Positions 53,800-62,755 of a stretch of 64,000 nucleotides of DNA are shown piece by piece. Location: assembly GCA_020442185.1 (NCBI GenBank), contig JAGRKS010000002.1:39612-103611 (forward strand). The letters run 5' to 3'. The notes under the pieces were generated by a model. The model saw only the letters and a program-made list of their open reading frames with translations. It had not been told where the DNA came from and did not search any database. Source of the stretch: Hyphomicrobiaceae bacterium (lineage in GTDB: Bacteria > Pseudomonadota > Alphaproteobacteria > Rhizobiales > Hyphomicrobiaceae). The position numbers were made by a program, and so were the translations under genes. Position 1 is the stretch's first letter. Each line of letters starts with the position of its first letter.

Positions 53800-53823
53800 T
53801 CGCACAAGCCGAGGGTGCGTGAT
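53778..53823. repeat. 23-base tandem duplication at a gene end
   Basis: CGCACAAGCCAAGGGTGCGT plus GAT is repeated immediately with one mismatch (A to G). Copy 1 holds the last codons and TGA of the 53347 gene; copy 2 is untranslated. Confidence 0.9.
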
Positions 53824-54012
53824 TTTCAACGCGCATCATGACGACAAGCGTGCAGCAGCTGAACCGCCGCGCGTCGATCCGTTAGCTGATGCGAACACGA
53901 GAGCCGCCAGCGAACGCGGACGGCTCAATCGCAATGCTCGGCACTCGCCGAGTGGAACCGGTCGCAAACTGCGTGCGTTGTGCGCCCCATCAACTGTCGA
54001 GCGAGCGCAGAC

Positions 54013-54489
54013 ATGCAGAACTGGACGTCGCTGATACCATTTTTCGCCGCAGTCATTGCGATCGCTGTCAGCGGCGCAGTGTTCATGCCCGGCCCCTGGT
54101 ACAAGGCTCTCGACAAGCCGTCATGGACGCCGCCCGACTGGCTTTTTGGACCGGCCTGGACGCTGCTCTATATCGCCATTGCCGTCGCCGGCTGGCTGGT
54201 TTGGCGCGAAGACGGCTTCCGACTGCCGCTCTTCATATGGGCAGCCAACCTTGTCTTCAACGGCGCATGGTCGTGGCTCATGTTCGGGCGCCACCGGATC
54301 GGGTTGGCGCTCGTCGATGCCATTTTGATGCTGGTCACGATCGTGGCCTTCATCGCCGTTGCATGGCCCGTGAGCGAAACAGCCGCGCTGTTGTTCATTC
54401 CCTACCTCGCCTGGGTCTTATTCGCGACCGCGCTCAATTGGTCGATTTTCGCACGCAATCGCGGCGCGGCCCAGTACGGCGCCGGCTAG
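54013..54489 (+). CDS. TspO/MBR-family membrane protein, copy 2
   Basis: 158 residues, five membrane helices, and closer to the family consensus than copy 1: PGPWYKALDKPSWTPPDWLF (about 26-45), GPAWTLLYIAIAVAGW and FIPYLAWVLFATALNW. Its Trp- and Pro-rich loop is the tetrapyrrole-binding region of TspO. The ATG at 54013 follows a purine-poor leader, so the ribosome site is weak. It is about 4.5 kb from copy 1 on the opposite strand. Two TspO genes in one PGC suggest separate roles. Confidence 0.88.
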   Translation: MQNWTSLIPFFAAVIAIAVSGAVFMPGPWYKALDKPSWTPPDWLFGPAWTLLYIAIAVAGWLVWREDGFRLPLFIWAANLVFNGAWSWLMFGRHRIGLALVDAILMLVTIVAFIAVAWPVSETAALLFIPYLAWVLFATALNWSIFARNRGAAQYGAG

Positions 54490-54697
54490 CGAGCTTGGCG
54501 CAGGGCAGGCCGCGATGACTTTGCGATGGCGTCTGGTCGAGGCGCCCTCGCCATCTATGCCGTCGAAGTCAGCGCTACCCCAGGGGCGCAATCATCCACT
54601 CCGAGCATCCACTCCGAGGGAGTGGTACAACCGTCCGGACAGGCGTCCTGTTCGCAACATCCGGCCTGACCGCGAAATGTTTCTCGAGTTCGCTGTT

Positions 54698-55051
54698 TCA
54701 CGACGACGATCGTGGATGGTCTTCGATGATGGGCAGGTCTTCCGCCGTTTCGATCTCGGCCGGCTTTTTGCCCTCTGCCGTCTCGCTCCCAGCCATCTCG
54801 CCCGCTTTCGTCGTGTCCCCTGCGGTCTCGCTGGGCTTCATCTCGATCGCACGATCATCTTGACGGCGGTCGCTGAGCACACGGGTCCGCGGCCCCTCGT
54901 TGTCCGGCCGCATTCTCGAGAACATGGCCTGAAACTCGTCGATGCGGCGTTCCGCATGCGCGAGATCGCGCCGGCTTTCAGTAACTTCCTTGAACAGATA
55001 GAGAATGATGGCAACGAGCACGAGCCCTAGGCCAAGGGGTGCTGGATCCAT
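54698..55051 (-). CDS. Single-span protein with a long charged tail
   Basis: 117 residues. One N-terminal membrane helix (about 5-21, PLGLGLVLVAIILYLF), then a charged, probably coiled-coil stretch (KEVTESRRDLAHAERRIDEF) and an acidic, Glu/Lys-rich disordered tail. GGGAG precedes the ATG at 55051. The plan of a helix plus basic coiled coil resembles the 38.6-38.8 kb small protein. No family recognised. It is downstream of bchJ on the same strand with a 290-base gap. Confidence 0.7.
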   Translation of the reverse strand: MDPAPLGLGLVLVAIILYLFKEVTESRRDLAHAERRIDEFQAMFSRMRPDNEGPRTRVLSDRRQDDRAIEMKPSETAGDTTKAGEMAGSETAEGKKPAEIETAEDLPIIEDHPRSSS

Positions 55052-55342
55052 GATTTCAACTCCCGAACATCGCGGCGTTCTAGCCGCCTCCATATGCCCT
55101 TCGCTTTGGCTTGGAACCGTGTTCTGGCTCGCGGGCCGCCGTATTTCCGGCGATGCCGCATCGCGCGATCCTTTGCAGAAAACCGGCGAGCATCATCTTG
55201 CGATACAAATCACAATGTGATGCGAAACCGTCGCCGCGCTTCGTGGGACCATGCCAGAAATCTGCGAACTCGGCCACCCGTTGGAACGACAATATCGATG
55301 GGCGAGCCCGGCCGGCATTGTGAACCCGGTTCGGTAACAGGG

Positions 55343-56026
55343 TCAGATGTCGATCTCGAACCGGCACGCCGTGTCACCACGGGCGCAGCAGCATGGGTGT
55401 GTGACACGCGCATCGGGTGAGATGAGAACCTTGAACAACCGCTCGAAGACCGCGACGTGCCAATGGCAACCGGGCCGCGCAATCGGGTTGACTGCGATTG
55501 TCAGTGCAAGCTGCCGGCCCGTCGTCGCGGTCACACGGCCGGAGCCGGCGAAGGTCCACGAATGCCGCCGGATGGATGCCAACAGCACGCGCGCAGCCAT
55601 CCACCGCGGCAACCAGGCGAGTACGTTCCGTACGGTGCGCGGTATGCGGTTCGCCACGATGTAATCGGCCGTGGCGCGTCCAGATGCGCGGGCCACGGCC
55701 GCGGCGTCCGCCGGTGGCAAGGCCAAATCCACGGCATGAAACAACGCCGCCACCTCGTCCTCGCCGACCATGGTGGCCGGGCCAGCAGTCAGATAGCCGG
55801 CGATGCCGGCTGTCTCGAAAATGCAGCGGACGTCCTGCGGCGATACCACGGCACTGAGCGCGGCAGCGGTCTGGATGATCGCGTTGGGTCCTATGCGCGC
55901 AGCTGCCGCTGCGTGGTGCAACTGCGCTCGGGCTGACGCGTCGCCCGGTTGGTGGCTGGTCGCGCCGTCACCTGCGTTCGCGTGGCCTGCCTCAGAACCG
56001 TATGTCGCGCCCGATCCTATTTCCAT
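55343..56026 (-). CDS. bchJ: BchJ, V4R-domain protein (4-vinyl reductase family)
   Basis: 227 residues with a C-terminal V4R domain containing the Cys-rich end (THPCCCARGDTACRFE). BchJ was named as a divinyl reductase, but later work suggests it is an accessory or substrate carrier rather than the main C8-vinyl reductase. The first 40 residues are variable. It follows bchE by eight bases and is surely co-translated. No bciA or bciB is seen in the window; BchXYZ itself can reduce the C8 vinyl group in some species. Confidence 0.88.
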   Translation of the reverse strand: MEIGSGATYGSEAGHANAGDGATSHQPGDASARAQLHHAAAAARIGPNAIIQTAAALSAVVSPQDVRCIFETAGIAGYLTAGPATMVGEDEVAALFHAVDLALPPADAAAVARASGRATADYIVANRIPRTVRNVLAWLPRWMAARVLLASIRRHSWTFAGSGRVTATTGRQLALTIAVNPIARPGCHWHVAVFERLFKVLISPDARVTHPCCCARGDTACRFEIDI

Positions 56027-56034
56027 CGCCGGCC

Positions 56035-57669
56035 TCAGATCGCGGGCGTCGCCTCGCGCACGACATCGACTTCCGCCATCTGGGCGGATCCGCCACCGCA
56101 CGCCAGCACCGCTTCACCCTCGCGCCGTTGCCGCGCCTGAGATGCGCGGTCGGCCGCCGCCTGCCAATCGTCGAGCTGCGCCGTCGCGATCTTGCGCGTC
56201 GGATCGAAATGGAAATCCACCTTCTTCTTCGACTGCGGACCCCAGTAGTTGTGCTTGCCGAGATCGTAGAACTTGCGCTCGAAGCCGGCCTTGAGAAACG
56301 CCTTGAGACAGCCGAGCAGATACTTGCGCCGGAAGCCCGTGCCGCGCCACGGATAGTGGAACAACGCCTTGATCATGTAGAAGCGCCGATAGTTGTTCAT
56401 CACGCGATCGAGCAATTCGGCACGATCCATGGCGTCCGGCTTCATGATCGGCGTCACGAAGTTGTACTTCGAGAAGTCGAACACCTCGACCTTATCGCCG
56501 AGTTCCTGGAACAGCGGCGAGAAGGGCCACGGCGTGTACATGGACCAGTTGGCGAGGTCGGGGTCCCAGTCGCGCGCCATCCTGTAGGTCTCTTCCAGCG
56601 TCTCGGCGGTTTCGTTGTCGAGACCGACGATGAATTGCGCCTCCGTGAAGATATCCGCCTCTCGCAACAGCCGGATCGCGCGCTTGTTCTGCTCGACCTT
56701 GGTTTCCTTGTTGAACCGGTCGAGCTTCAACTGCGCGGCTGCCTCGGTCCCGAGGCTGACATGCACGAGCCCGGCACGGCGGAATAGTGGGAGTAGCGCC
56801 TCGTCGCGGATGATATCGGTGACGCGCGTGTTGATGCCCCACTTGACCTTGTCCGGCAACCCGCGCGCGATCAGCTCTTCGCAGAACTGGATGAACTTCT
56901 TGCGGTTGATGGTCGGCTCCTCGTCGGCGAGGATGAAGAACCCGACACCGTGTTCTTCGACCAGCGTCTCGATCTCGTCGACGACCTTGCGAGGATCGCG
57001 GATACGATAGTCGCGCCAGAATTTCCACTGCGAACAGAACGAACATGTGAACGGGCAACCGCGCGCCATGTTCGGAATTGCAACACGTACGCCGAGCGGA
57101 ACGTAGATGTACTTCTCCCATTCGAGGAGAGACCAGTCGGGCGTGATCGCATCGAAATTCTTCACGGTCGGGGCGGACGGCGTCGCCACGATCTGCCCGT
57201 CGTCGGTTGTGTAGGCGAGGCCCTTGATGTGCGCACGTGCATCCGGCCACGTGCCGCCGGCGACCGCCGACACCAGTTCGGCAAAGATCTCCTCGCCCTC
57301 ACCGCGAACGATGACGTCGACCCAAGGCGCCTCGCTCAACACCTGCTTGTACATGAATGTCGCGTGCACGCCGCCGAGTACGCGAAGCGCCCGCGGGCAG
57401 GTTTCCTTCGCGATCTCGAGCACGCGCTCGGCCTTGTAGATCGACGGCGTTATCGCGGTGCAGCCGATGATGTCGGGATCGAGATCGGCCAGCCGCTCTT
57501 TCAACACTTCGTCTTCGAGATCGTTGGTCATGGCGTCGACGAAATGCACGTCGGAAAAGCCTGCCGCCTTCAGCGAGCCCGCAAGGTAGGCGACCCACGC
57601 GGGCGGCCAGTTCCCCGCGATTTCGGCGCCTCCGGAGTGGTAGTTGGGATGGACGAGGACTATGCGCAT
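56035..57669 (-). CDS. bchE: BchE, anaerobic Mg-protoporphyrin IX monomethyl ester cyclase
   Basis: 544 residues. An N-terminal B12-binding-like domain (about 1-165) is followed by a radical-SAM domain with the cluster motif CPFTCSFC at 205-212 (Cys205, Cys209, Cys212). It closes the E ring without O2, using water as oxygen source. The ATG at 57669 begins the family N-terminus ([17 protein letters not shown]); a longer frame to 57861 includes the operator region. A PpsR box and an FNR/FixK box lie just upstream, which fits expression at low oxygen. Confidence 0.96.
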   Translation of the reverse strand: MRIVLVHPNYHSGGAEIAGNWPPAWVAYLAGSLKAAGFSDVHFVDAMTNDLEDEVLKERLADLDPDIIGCTAITPSIYKAERVLEIAKETCPRALRVLGGVHATFMYKQVLSEAPWVDVIVRGEGEEIFAELVSAVAGGTWPDARAHIKGLAYTTDDGQIVATPSAPTVKNFDAITPDWSLLEWEKYIYVPLGVRVAIPNMARGCPFTCSFCSQWKFWRDYRIRDPRKVVDEIETLVEEHGVGFFILADEEPTINRKKFIQFCEELIARGLPDKVKWGINTRVTDIIRDEALLPLFRRAGLVHVSLGTEAAAQLKLDRFNKETKVEQNKRAIRLLREADIFTEAQFIVGLDNETAETLEETYRMARDWDPDLANWSMYTPWPFSPLFQELGDKVEVFDFSKYNFVTPIMKPDAMDRAELLDRVMNNYRRFYMIKALFHYPWRGTGFRRKYLLGCLKAFLKAGFERKFYDLGKHNYWGPQSKKKVDFHFDPTRKIATAQLDDWQAAADRASQARQRREGEAVLACGGGSAQMAEVDVVREATPAI

Positions 57670-57684
57670 GGCGACACTCCAATG

Positions 57685-57702
57685 TGTAATGTCAGATTGA
57701 CA
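57685..57702. promoter_or_regulatory. PpsR operator upstream of bchE
   Basis: TGTAATGTCAGATTGACA matches TGT-N12-ACA, 15 bases before the bchE ATG. Confidence 0.7.
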
Positions 57703-57721
57703 CTTTGAGCCATGACAGCGA

Positions 57722-57735
57722 TTGACAGAAGTCAA
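57722..57735. promoter_or_regulatory. FNR/FixK-type box upstream of bchE
   Basis: TTGACAGAAGTCAA is a perfect 14-base palindrome of the FNR/FixK form (TTGAY-N4-RTCAA). It lies 52 bases before the ATG, upstream of the PpsR box, where an activator could assist RNA polymerase. FnrL controls bchE in Rhodobacter. Confidence 0.65.
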
Positions 57736-57891
57736 AACAGCGGTGACTTTCTGTCCCGCGTCAGCGTTCGGCGCTTCGTGATCCGCGATTGAGCCGCGCC
57801 GGCCCACGTCGAAGGCAAGCCTGTCAGAGGCGATGCCAGGGCCGCGATATCCGGCTCGCAATGTTTCCCTGCGATGCAGACCCTCGATTGC

Positions 57892-57924
57892 CCCGTAACC
57901 GGCCCGTAACCGGCCCGTGCCTGG
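57892..57924. repeat. Short tandem repeat before the PPOX-fold gene
   Basis: CCCGTAACCGG occurs twice in tandem, followed by a degenerate third copy (CCCGTGCCTGG). It lies just before the gene at 57936. No function is evident. Confidence 0.7.
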
Positions 57925-57935
57925 AGTGACAAGCC

Positions 57936-58595
57936 ATGACCAAGGATTTCTACGGTGTAGCCCAGCGGCATCTGCAAGAAGCCCGAGGCACGCGCAGGCT
58001 TGCCGATGCCGTCGCCGGTGCCATCGTCCACGACACGTTGACCGAAGACGACCGCGGCTTCATCCAATCGCGTGACTTCTTCTTCCTCGCGACGGCCGAC
58101 GCAGACGGCTGGCCGACGACGTCCTACAAGGGCGGCGCACCAGGCTTCGTGCGCGCGCTCGACGATCGGACGCTCGTCTTCCCGAGCTACGACGGCAACG
58201 GCATGTTCCTGTCCATGGGCAACATCGAAGCCTCGTCGAAGATCGGCATGCTCTTTATCGATTTCGAAACTCCGCATCGCCTTCGCGTGCAGGCAACAGC
58301 TGCGATCCACGACGATGCCGGGCTGCTGGCCAGCTATCCAGGCGCGCAGCTTCTCGTGCGTGCAAGCATTGCCGCAATCTTCGTGAACTGTCCGCGTTAC
58401 ATCCACACGATGAGCCGGGTGGCCCCTTCGGCATATGTGCCCGATGCCGAGGGTAAGGCACCGTTACCCGCGTGGAAGCGGATAGATGCCATGCAGGAGG
58501 TGTTGCCTTCCGGCGACCAGGGCCGTGCCGCCGTCGAAGGCGGGTTGATCTCGATGGAGGACTACGCCGAACTGGTCCGCGCGGGCAAAGCCTGA
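57936..58595 (+). CDS. Pyridoxamine-5'-phosphate-oxidase-fold flavin-binding protein
   Basis: 219 residues. The split-barrel FMN-binding core includes [20 protein letters not shown] (about 47-66), [19 protein letters not shown] and [20 protein letters not shown]. It is closest to the general PPOX-class family rather than to PdxH, which is encoded separately at 61.9-62.6 kb. The substrate is unknown. GGAG lies 11 bases before the ATG. It marks the right edge of the photosynthesis cluster. Confidence 0.85.
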   Translation: MTKDFYGVAQRHLQEARGTRRLADAVAGAIVHDTLTEDDRGFIQSRDFFFLATADADGWPTTSYKGGAPGFVRALDDRTLVFPSYDGNGMFLSMGNIEASSKIGMLFIDFETPHRLRVQATAAIHDDAGLLASYPGAQLLVRASIAAIFVNCPRYIHTMSRVAPSAYVPDAEGKAPLPAWKRIDAMQEVLPSGDQGRAAVEGGLISMEDYAELVRAGKA

Positions 58596-58702
58596 TACGC
58601 CTCGGACGGCGGTGACCTCGATCGAGTCAGCCGCGATGAAGTGGATCGCGCGTTGCACGCCGGACAAGGCAACGAGCGGCTGGTGACGGGCCAGTGGACG
58701 TG

Positions 58703-59611
58703 ATGAGCAGCGACCTCGAACTCAAGACCTCGATGATTTTCAACTATGGCGAGGCTTCGGGCCTTGGTCCGGGCGTCATCCGGCTGGTCGCGGAAAATCC
58801 CGGCCCCTTCACCTTCAAAGGCACCAACACCTATCTCGTCGGCTCGACGAGCCTCGCCGTGATCGACCCCGGCCCGCGGGACGACACCCATCTCGCGGCG
58901 ATCCTGAGGGCTGCGGGCGGCCGGCCCATCACCCATATCCTGATCACCCATACCCATCGCGATCATGTCGACAATGCCGAAGCACTGAAGAGCGCGACGG
59001 GAGCTTCGACCGTCGGCTTCAGCAGGACACCCGCCGCGCGCGGATCGATTGCATCCAGTCCGTCCGGCACCGAGTTCGTCGACATCGTGTTCGAACCCGA
59101 TATCCCGCTCGACCATGGCCAGCAGATCGTCGGTGAGGATTTCAGGCTGACCGCACTGCACACGCCCGGTCACGCACCGGATCACGTCTGTTACGCGCTC
59201 GAGGGTCGCGAGTTCCTGTTCTCGGGAGATCATGTGATGGCGTGGAACACAACGGTCGTCGCTCCGCCGGAAGGACGCATGGCCGACTACCTTGCTTCAC
59301 TTCAGCTCCTGCTCGAGCGACCCGAGAGCGTCTATCTTCCCGGTCACGGCGGGCGCATCGAGGACGGGCAGCGGATGGTGAAGGCCTACCTGCTGCACCG
59401 CCGATGGCGCGAGCAGGCGATCCTCGCGGCAATCCGCGATGGACGCCGCACCCCCCGCGACATCGCCGCTCTCATCTATGACGCGCTCGATCCCAAGCTG
59501 CACACTGCAGCGCTGCTTTCGGTTCTCGCGCACGTCGAGCACCTGATCGAGCGTGACCTCGTCACGGGCGAGGGCTCGCTTTCCTTCGATCAGGAGCTGA
59601 CCGCTCGCTGA
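58703..59611 (+). CDS. MBL-fold metallo-hydrolase (LACTB2-like)
   Basis: 302 residues. The zinc motif HTHRDH is at 83-88, with TPGHAPDHVCY (about 153-163), FSGDHVMAW (Asp ligand) and YLPGHGG (His ligand) completing the site. NPGPFTFKGTNTYLVG is typical of the LACTB2/RNase-Z-like branch. The C-terminal winged-helix-like part (about 225-300) is also as in that branch. The ATG at 58703 or the GTG at 58694 could start it. Likely a hydrolase or nuclease; substrate unknown. Confidence 0.85.
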   Translation: MSSDLELKTSMIFNYGEASGLGPGVIRLVAENPGPFTFKGTNTYLVGSTSLAVIDPGPRDDTHLAAILRAAGGRPITHILITHTHRDHVDNAEALKSATGASTVGFSRTPAARGSIASSPSGTEFVDIVFEPDIPLDHGQQIVGEDFRLTALHTPGHAPDHVCYALEGREFLFSGDHVMAWNTTVVAPPEGRMADYLASLQLLLERPESVYLPGHGGRIEDGQRMVKAYLLHRRWREQAILAAIRDGRRTPRDIAALIYDALDPKLHTAALLSVLAHVEHLIERDLVTGEGSLSFDQELTAR

Positions 59612-60431
59612 CGGAGTTGCGGCGGCCGCGCGATCTTGGCCCGCGGCGCGAACCGGAAACCGTCGCTTCGAGACGCGCAACGATTTCGCGCATCAAGGCG
59701 CGGACGCGTTCGGCGTTGCGGCCGAAATCGTGCTGGCCGTATCGGGAGGCGGACCGGATGTCGACGACCGATTGCGTACTGCCACCCGCAACCCGGATCG
59801 CAACATCGTCGTAAAAGCCGATGATCAGCGTGCGATCCACTGCCTCGAGCGTCCCGGTGTCGCCGTTTTCTGCGGTCGGCGGCTGCTCGCGCACCAGATT
59901 GAGCTTTTGCCGACGCACGGCCTCGACGACCAGGTCATAGGTTTCGTCGACGGCGCGATTGATGACCATGGTGTCGAGATCTGGATAGGCGGCTTTCTGT
60001 AGCGGATAGAACCGCCCCGCTGGGTATGTCGCAATGTTAGCGGGCGGCTGGCGCAGCGGCGACAGCGCCTCGAATTGAGGCGGCGCGGCCGGTGACGTGA
60101 CGACGTCGTTGATCTTCGGCAGCCGCTTCATCGTCGGCATGTAGGCCAGCGGCCAGGCGAGAAGGCCGATCGCGACCGTCAGACCCAGCAGAACGCGTGC
60201 GGTTCCAGCTCCTCCGTGCCGCCATATCCGCACGCCGGCGCCGATTCCCAGCACGAGCGCAACGGCAGCGCTGGCCAGCGCCACTTGAATGGTCGCGAGC
60301 AATACTGGAGTTCGCATTCCGAGGAACCGATGCATCAGCACCGCGACAATCAGCATCACCAGCGCAAACAGAGCAATTCTGACCGTCCATCGAGCGCCGG
60401 CTGGCGCACCTTCGATTTTCGCAATGCTCAT
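59562..60431 (-). CDS. DUF1499 membrane protein
   Basis: 289 residues. N-terminal part with three hydrophobic segments (about 16-36, 42-64 and 75-92) and a soluble C-terminal DUF1499 domain (about 135-260) with YPLQKAAYPDLDTMVI and VDIRSASRYGQHDFG. Function of the family is unknown. The ATG at 60431 has AGGGTGG upstream; a longer frame to 60566 is not supported. Its last 50 bases overlap the end of the convergent MBL gene. Confidence 0.8.
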   Translation of the reverse strand: MSIAKIEGAPAGARWTVRIALFALVMLIVAVLMHRFLGMRTPVLLATIQVALASAAVALVLGIGAGVRIWRHGGAGTARVLLGLTVAIGLLAWPLAYMPTMKRLPKINDVVTSPAAPPQFEALSPLRQPPANIATYPAGRFYPLQKAAYPDLDTMVINRAVDETYDLVVEAVRRQKLNLVREQPPTAENGDTGTLEAVDRTLIIGFYDDVAIRVAGGSTQSVVDIRSASRYGQHDFGRNAERVRALMREIVARLEATVSGSRRGPRSRGRRNSVSERSAPDRRKASPRP

Positions 60432-60641
60432 CGCCGGCCACCCTGTGCGGCACGATCCGGGGCGTAACGCAAAATGGAGCGGACAGGCACCGCGCATCGC
60501 GTGAGCGCGACCGCCGATCCCGGCCGGGGATTGTAACGTGATGCGCGCCTTGTCATGCTCGTCCACCGATCACCTGAAAAAGTTCGCGGATGATACGCGA
60601 GAATCGGTCAAAACCTAGATCACGGTGACAGAGGAAGCCCC

Positions 60642-61748
60642 GTGCCGCTGTGTCGCGATAGAGCCGAGCAATTGCATCGCCCTTCGTTTGCGGCGGACGG
60701 TGTCGGCGGATCGCGGCTCGTCTGCGCGTTGCGGAGGGGTGTCGCGCGGCTTCGGACAGGTCTCGTTCTACTTCTGAGCCTCGCAGCGCCATGCGCCGCG
60801 CATTCCGAGCCCACCTTGGCCACCGCGCCTGTGATCAACGACATTGCGGCTGCACCCGACCCGGATGACGGCAGAAGCTATGCCCGCGAGACCATCGGAG
60901 CCGACCCAACCGCGTATGAGGAAACCGCCGTCGAGGCGACGGACGCGGAACCGCCGAGCGACGGCATGCTGCCGCATCGTTCGGCTTCACCCACCGCCCC
61001 GCCGCGGCCGTTGCGCGTCGTCAGCTGGCACCTCGATGCCGCGCGCGCCGCTGGCGCCATTTCGATTGAGCCAGAACGCATCCAGGTGTGGCGCCACACG
61101 TTCGGGGCCGAGCGGCGCACGCGATCCGCGGCCAACTTCGATGCCACGAGCTTGGGCGCCGACGTCGTGCTTCTGCAAGGGGTGCGCAGAATAAGCGATG
61201 CGCGGCTGTTGTTTCCCTCGCGCGTGTGGCGGCTTATCGTTTCGCGCCAGATCCTTCGGCCGCTTTTGTCGGACGGCTCGACGCCCCCATCCTGGGGCCA
61301 CGGAGCGCGCACCGCCACCACGGCTGTCGCGATCCGCTACCAGCGCCGCGTCCGCATCACATCGACCGTGCAGATCGGCGAAGTCGTCATGCCGACGATC
61401 GATCCCGCCGGGCCGGGCGAGACCGCGGCCGCGATCGCCATCCGCCTGCTGGTCGATCGCCGGCCGCTTTGGGTCGTCTCGGCGGATCTACCCTCTGGTT
61501 GCCTCGGCAATGAGGCTCGTGCGCCTTGCCCCGCGCGCAGCCAGCTCGATCGCTGGATCGGCGAACGTTCGACGACGCACGAACCTCTGGTCGTCGGAGG
61601 TCCAGCGACCGGCGGGGCGATCGGTGAAAATAGCGCGGACCGCCGGTTTTGCTCCGGCCAGTCCCTGACGAGAAAGCCGGCCTTTGCGACCGCCCCCGGC
61701 AGTCACCACCCCGAAGCCGGCTGCCTCGCGCGCCTCAGCCTCGACTAG
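60642..61748 (+). CDS. Secreted EEP-fold-like protein with altered catalytic motifs
   Basis: 368 residues. A basic N-terminus and hydrophobic segment (about 39-53, GLVLLLSLAAPCAAHSEP region) look like a signal peptide or anchor. A disordered acidic stretch (60-120) follows, then a domain like endonuclease/exonuclease/phosphatases: LRVVSWHLDAA (124-134; family ATWNL/TWNL) and GADVVLLQGVRR (172-183; family DVVxLQEV). The catalytic Glu of LQE is Gly here, so hydrolase activity is doubtful. GAGGAAGC precedes the GTG at 60642. Confidence 0.65.
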   Translation: MPLCRDRAEQLHRPSFAADGVGGSRLVCALRRGVARLRTGLVLLLSLAAPCAAHSEPTLATAPVINDIAAAPDPDDGRSYARETIGADPTAYEETAVEATDAEPPSDGMLPHRSASPTAPPRPLRVVSWHLDAARAAGAISIEPERIQVWRHTFGAERRTRSAANFDATSLGADVVLLQGVRRISDARLLFPSRVWRLIVSRQILRPLLSDGSTPPSWGHGARTATTAVAIRYQRRVRITSTVQIGEVVMPTIDPAGPGETAAAIAIRLLVDRRPLWVVSADLPSGCLGNEARAPCPARSQLDRWIGERSTTHEPLVVGGPATGGAIGENSADRRFCSGQSLTRKPAFATAPGSHHPEAGCLARLSLD

Positions 61749-61884
61749 TGCTGCTTTTGTCATCCACGCTTGGCGGGCCACCTTGCAGCAACCGGGGACC
61801 GGGCGCTAGTTACGCAACACCCGTCGGGCTGATCAGGTAATTGCCGGGCGCACGCGGACATCGATCTCAGAGGCGACGCTCGCA

Positions 61885-62550
61885 TTAAGGGTAGAGGCGC
61901 GACTTCACCCAACCGCTTTCCGCGGCCGTCCGGCGAAACACAACCCGGTCGTGCAGCCTGAACGGGCGGTCGTGCCAGAACTCGATCTCGAGGGGCGTAA
62001 CACGGAAGCCGGTCCAGTGGGGGGGGCGCGGAATCTCTCCGATCGCGTGGCGTGCAGCAACTGCCGCGACCTTCTTTTCGAGCGCGAACCGGCTTTCGAG
62101 AGGCCGCGACTGGTCGGAAGCCCAGGCTCCGATGCGGCTGCCGCGCGGACGCGAGGCGAAATAGGCGTCTGCTTCGCCATCCCCGACACGTTGGACGATG
62201 CCGCGCACGCGCACCTGCCGGCGCAACGACTTCCAATGGAACAGCAACGCCGCCTGCATATTGCCGGCCAGCTCCCGCCCCTTCGCGCTTTGCGTGTTCG
62301 TGTAGAAAACGAACCCGCGATGCGGCACGCCCGCACCGTCGAGGCCCTTCAACAGGACCATGCGCACATTTGGCAATCCATCGCCATCGACAGTCGCCAG
62401 CGCCATGCCGTTGGGATCATTGATCTCTGAGGCTTCGGCGTCGCCGATCCACGCTTCGAACAGCGCGAACGGGTCCTCGCTCGCTGCGAAGTCGGTGACC
62501 GGTGATGTCTCGTCCGTCGTCGCGCCGGCATGTCCGTCGTTTTCGCTCAC
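61885..62550 (-). CDS. pdxH: Pyridoxine/pyridoxamine 5'-phosphate oxidase (PdxH)
   Basis: 221 residues. It makes pyridoxal 5'-phosphate, the cofactor of HemA and of the cysteine desulfurase. FMN-binding and active-site stretches: [12 protein letters not shown] (about 59-70), [16 protein letters not shown] (about 79-94), [33 protein letters not shown] and the C-terminal VKSRLYP. The GTG at 62550 is preceded by AGGAG. Confidence 0.94.
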   Translation of the reverse strand: MSENDGHAGATTDETSPVTDFAASEDPFALFEAWIGDAEASEINDPNGMALATVDGDGLPNVRMVLLKGLDGAGVPHRGFVFYTNTQSAKGRELAGNMQAALLFHWKSLRRQVRVRGIVQRVGDGEADAYFASRPRGSRIGAWASDQSRPLESRFALEKKVAAVAARHAIGEIPRPPHWTGFRVTPLEIEFWHDRPFRLHDRVVFRRTAAESGWVKSRLYP

Positions 62551-62579
62551 ACGGCACTCCTGTCTTCAACCTGGGCTCG

Positions 62580-62626
62580 AAGCCTGTCTGAACTCAAAGC
62601 CTGTCTGAACTCAAAGCCTGTCTGAA
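62580..62626. repeat. 17-base tandem repeat, about 2.7 copies
   Basis: AAGCCTGTCTGAACTCA occurs twice without gap (62580-62596 and 62597-62613), followed by a partial third copy. It lies between the divergent pdxH and 62756 genes. Confidence 0.9.
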
Positions 62627-62755
62627 TAAGTGGTCCACAACGGAACGGCCAGGACAGCCATTCAGATCGTCTTAACCCTATCGGGTCATCCTTAGCATGC
62701 TCTCCCGTCGAGAGAGTTGCCCGTTGCGTTGTTGTTCAGTCGAGTGGTGTGTTTC

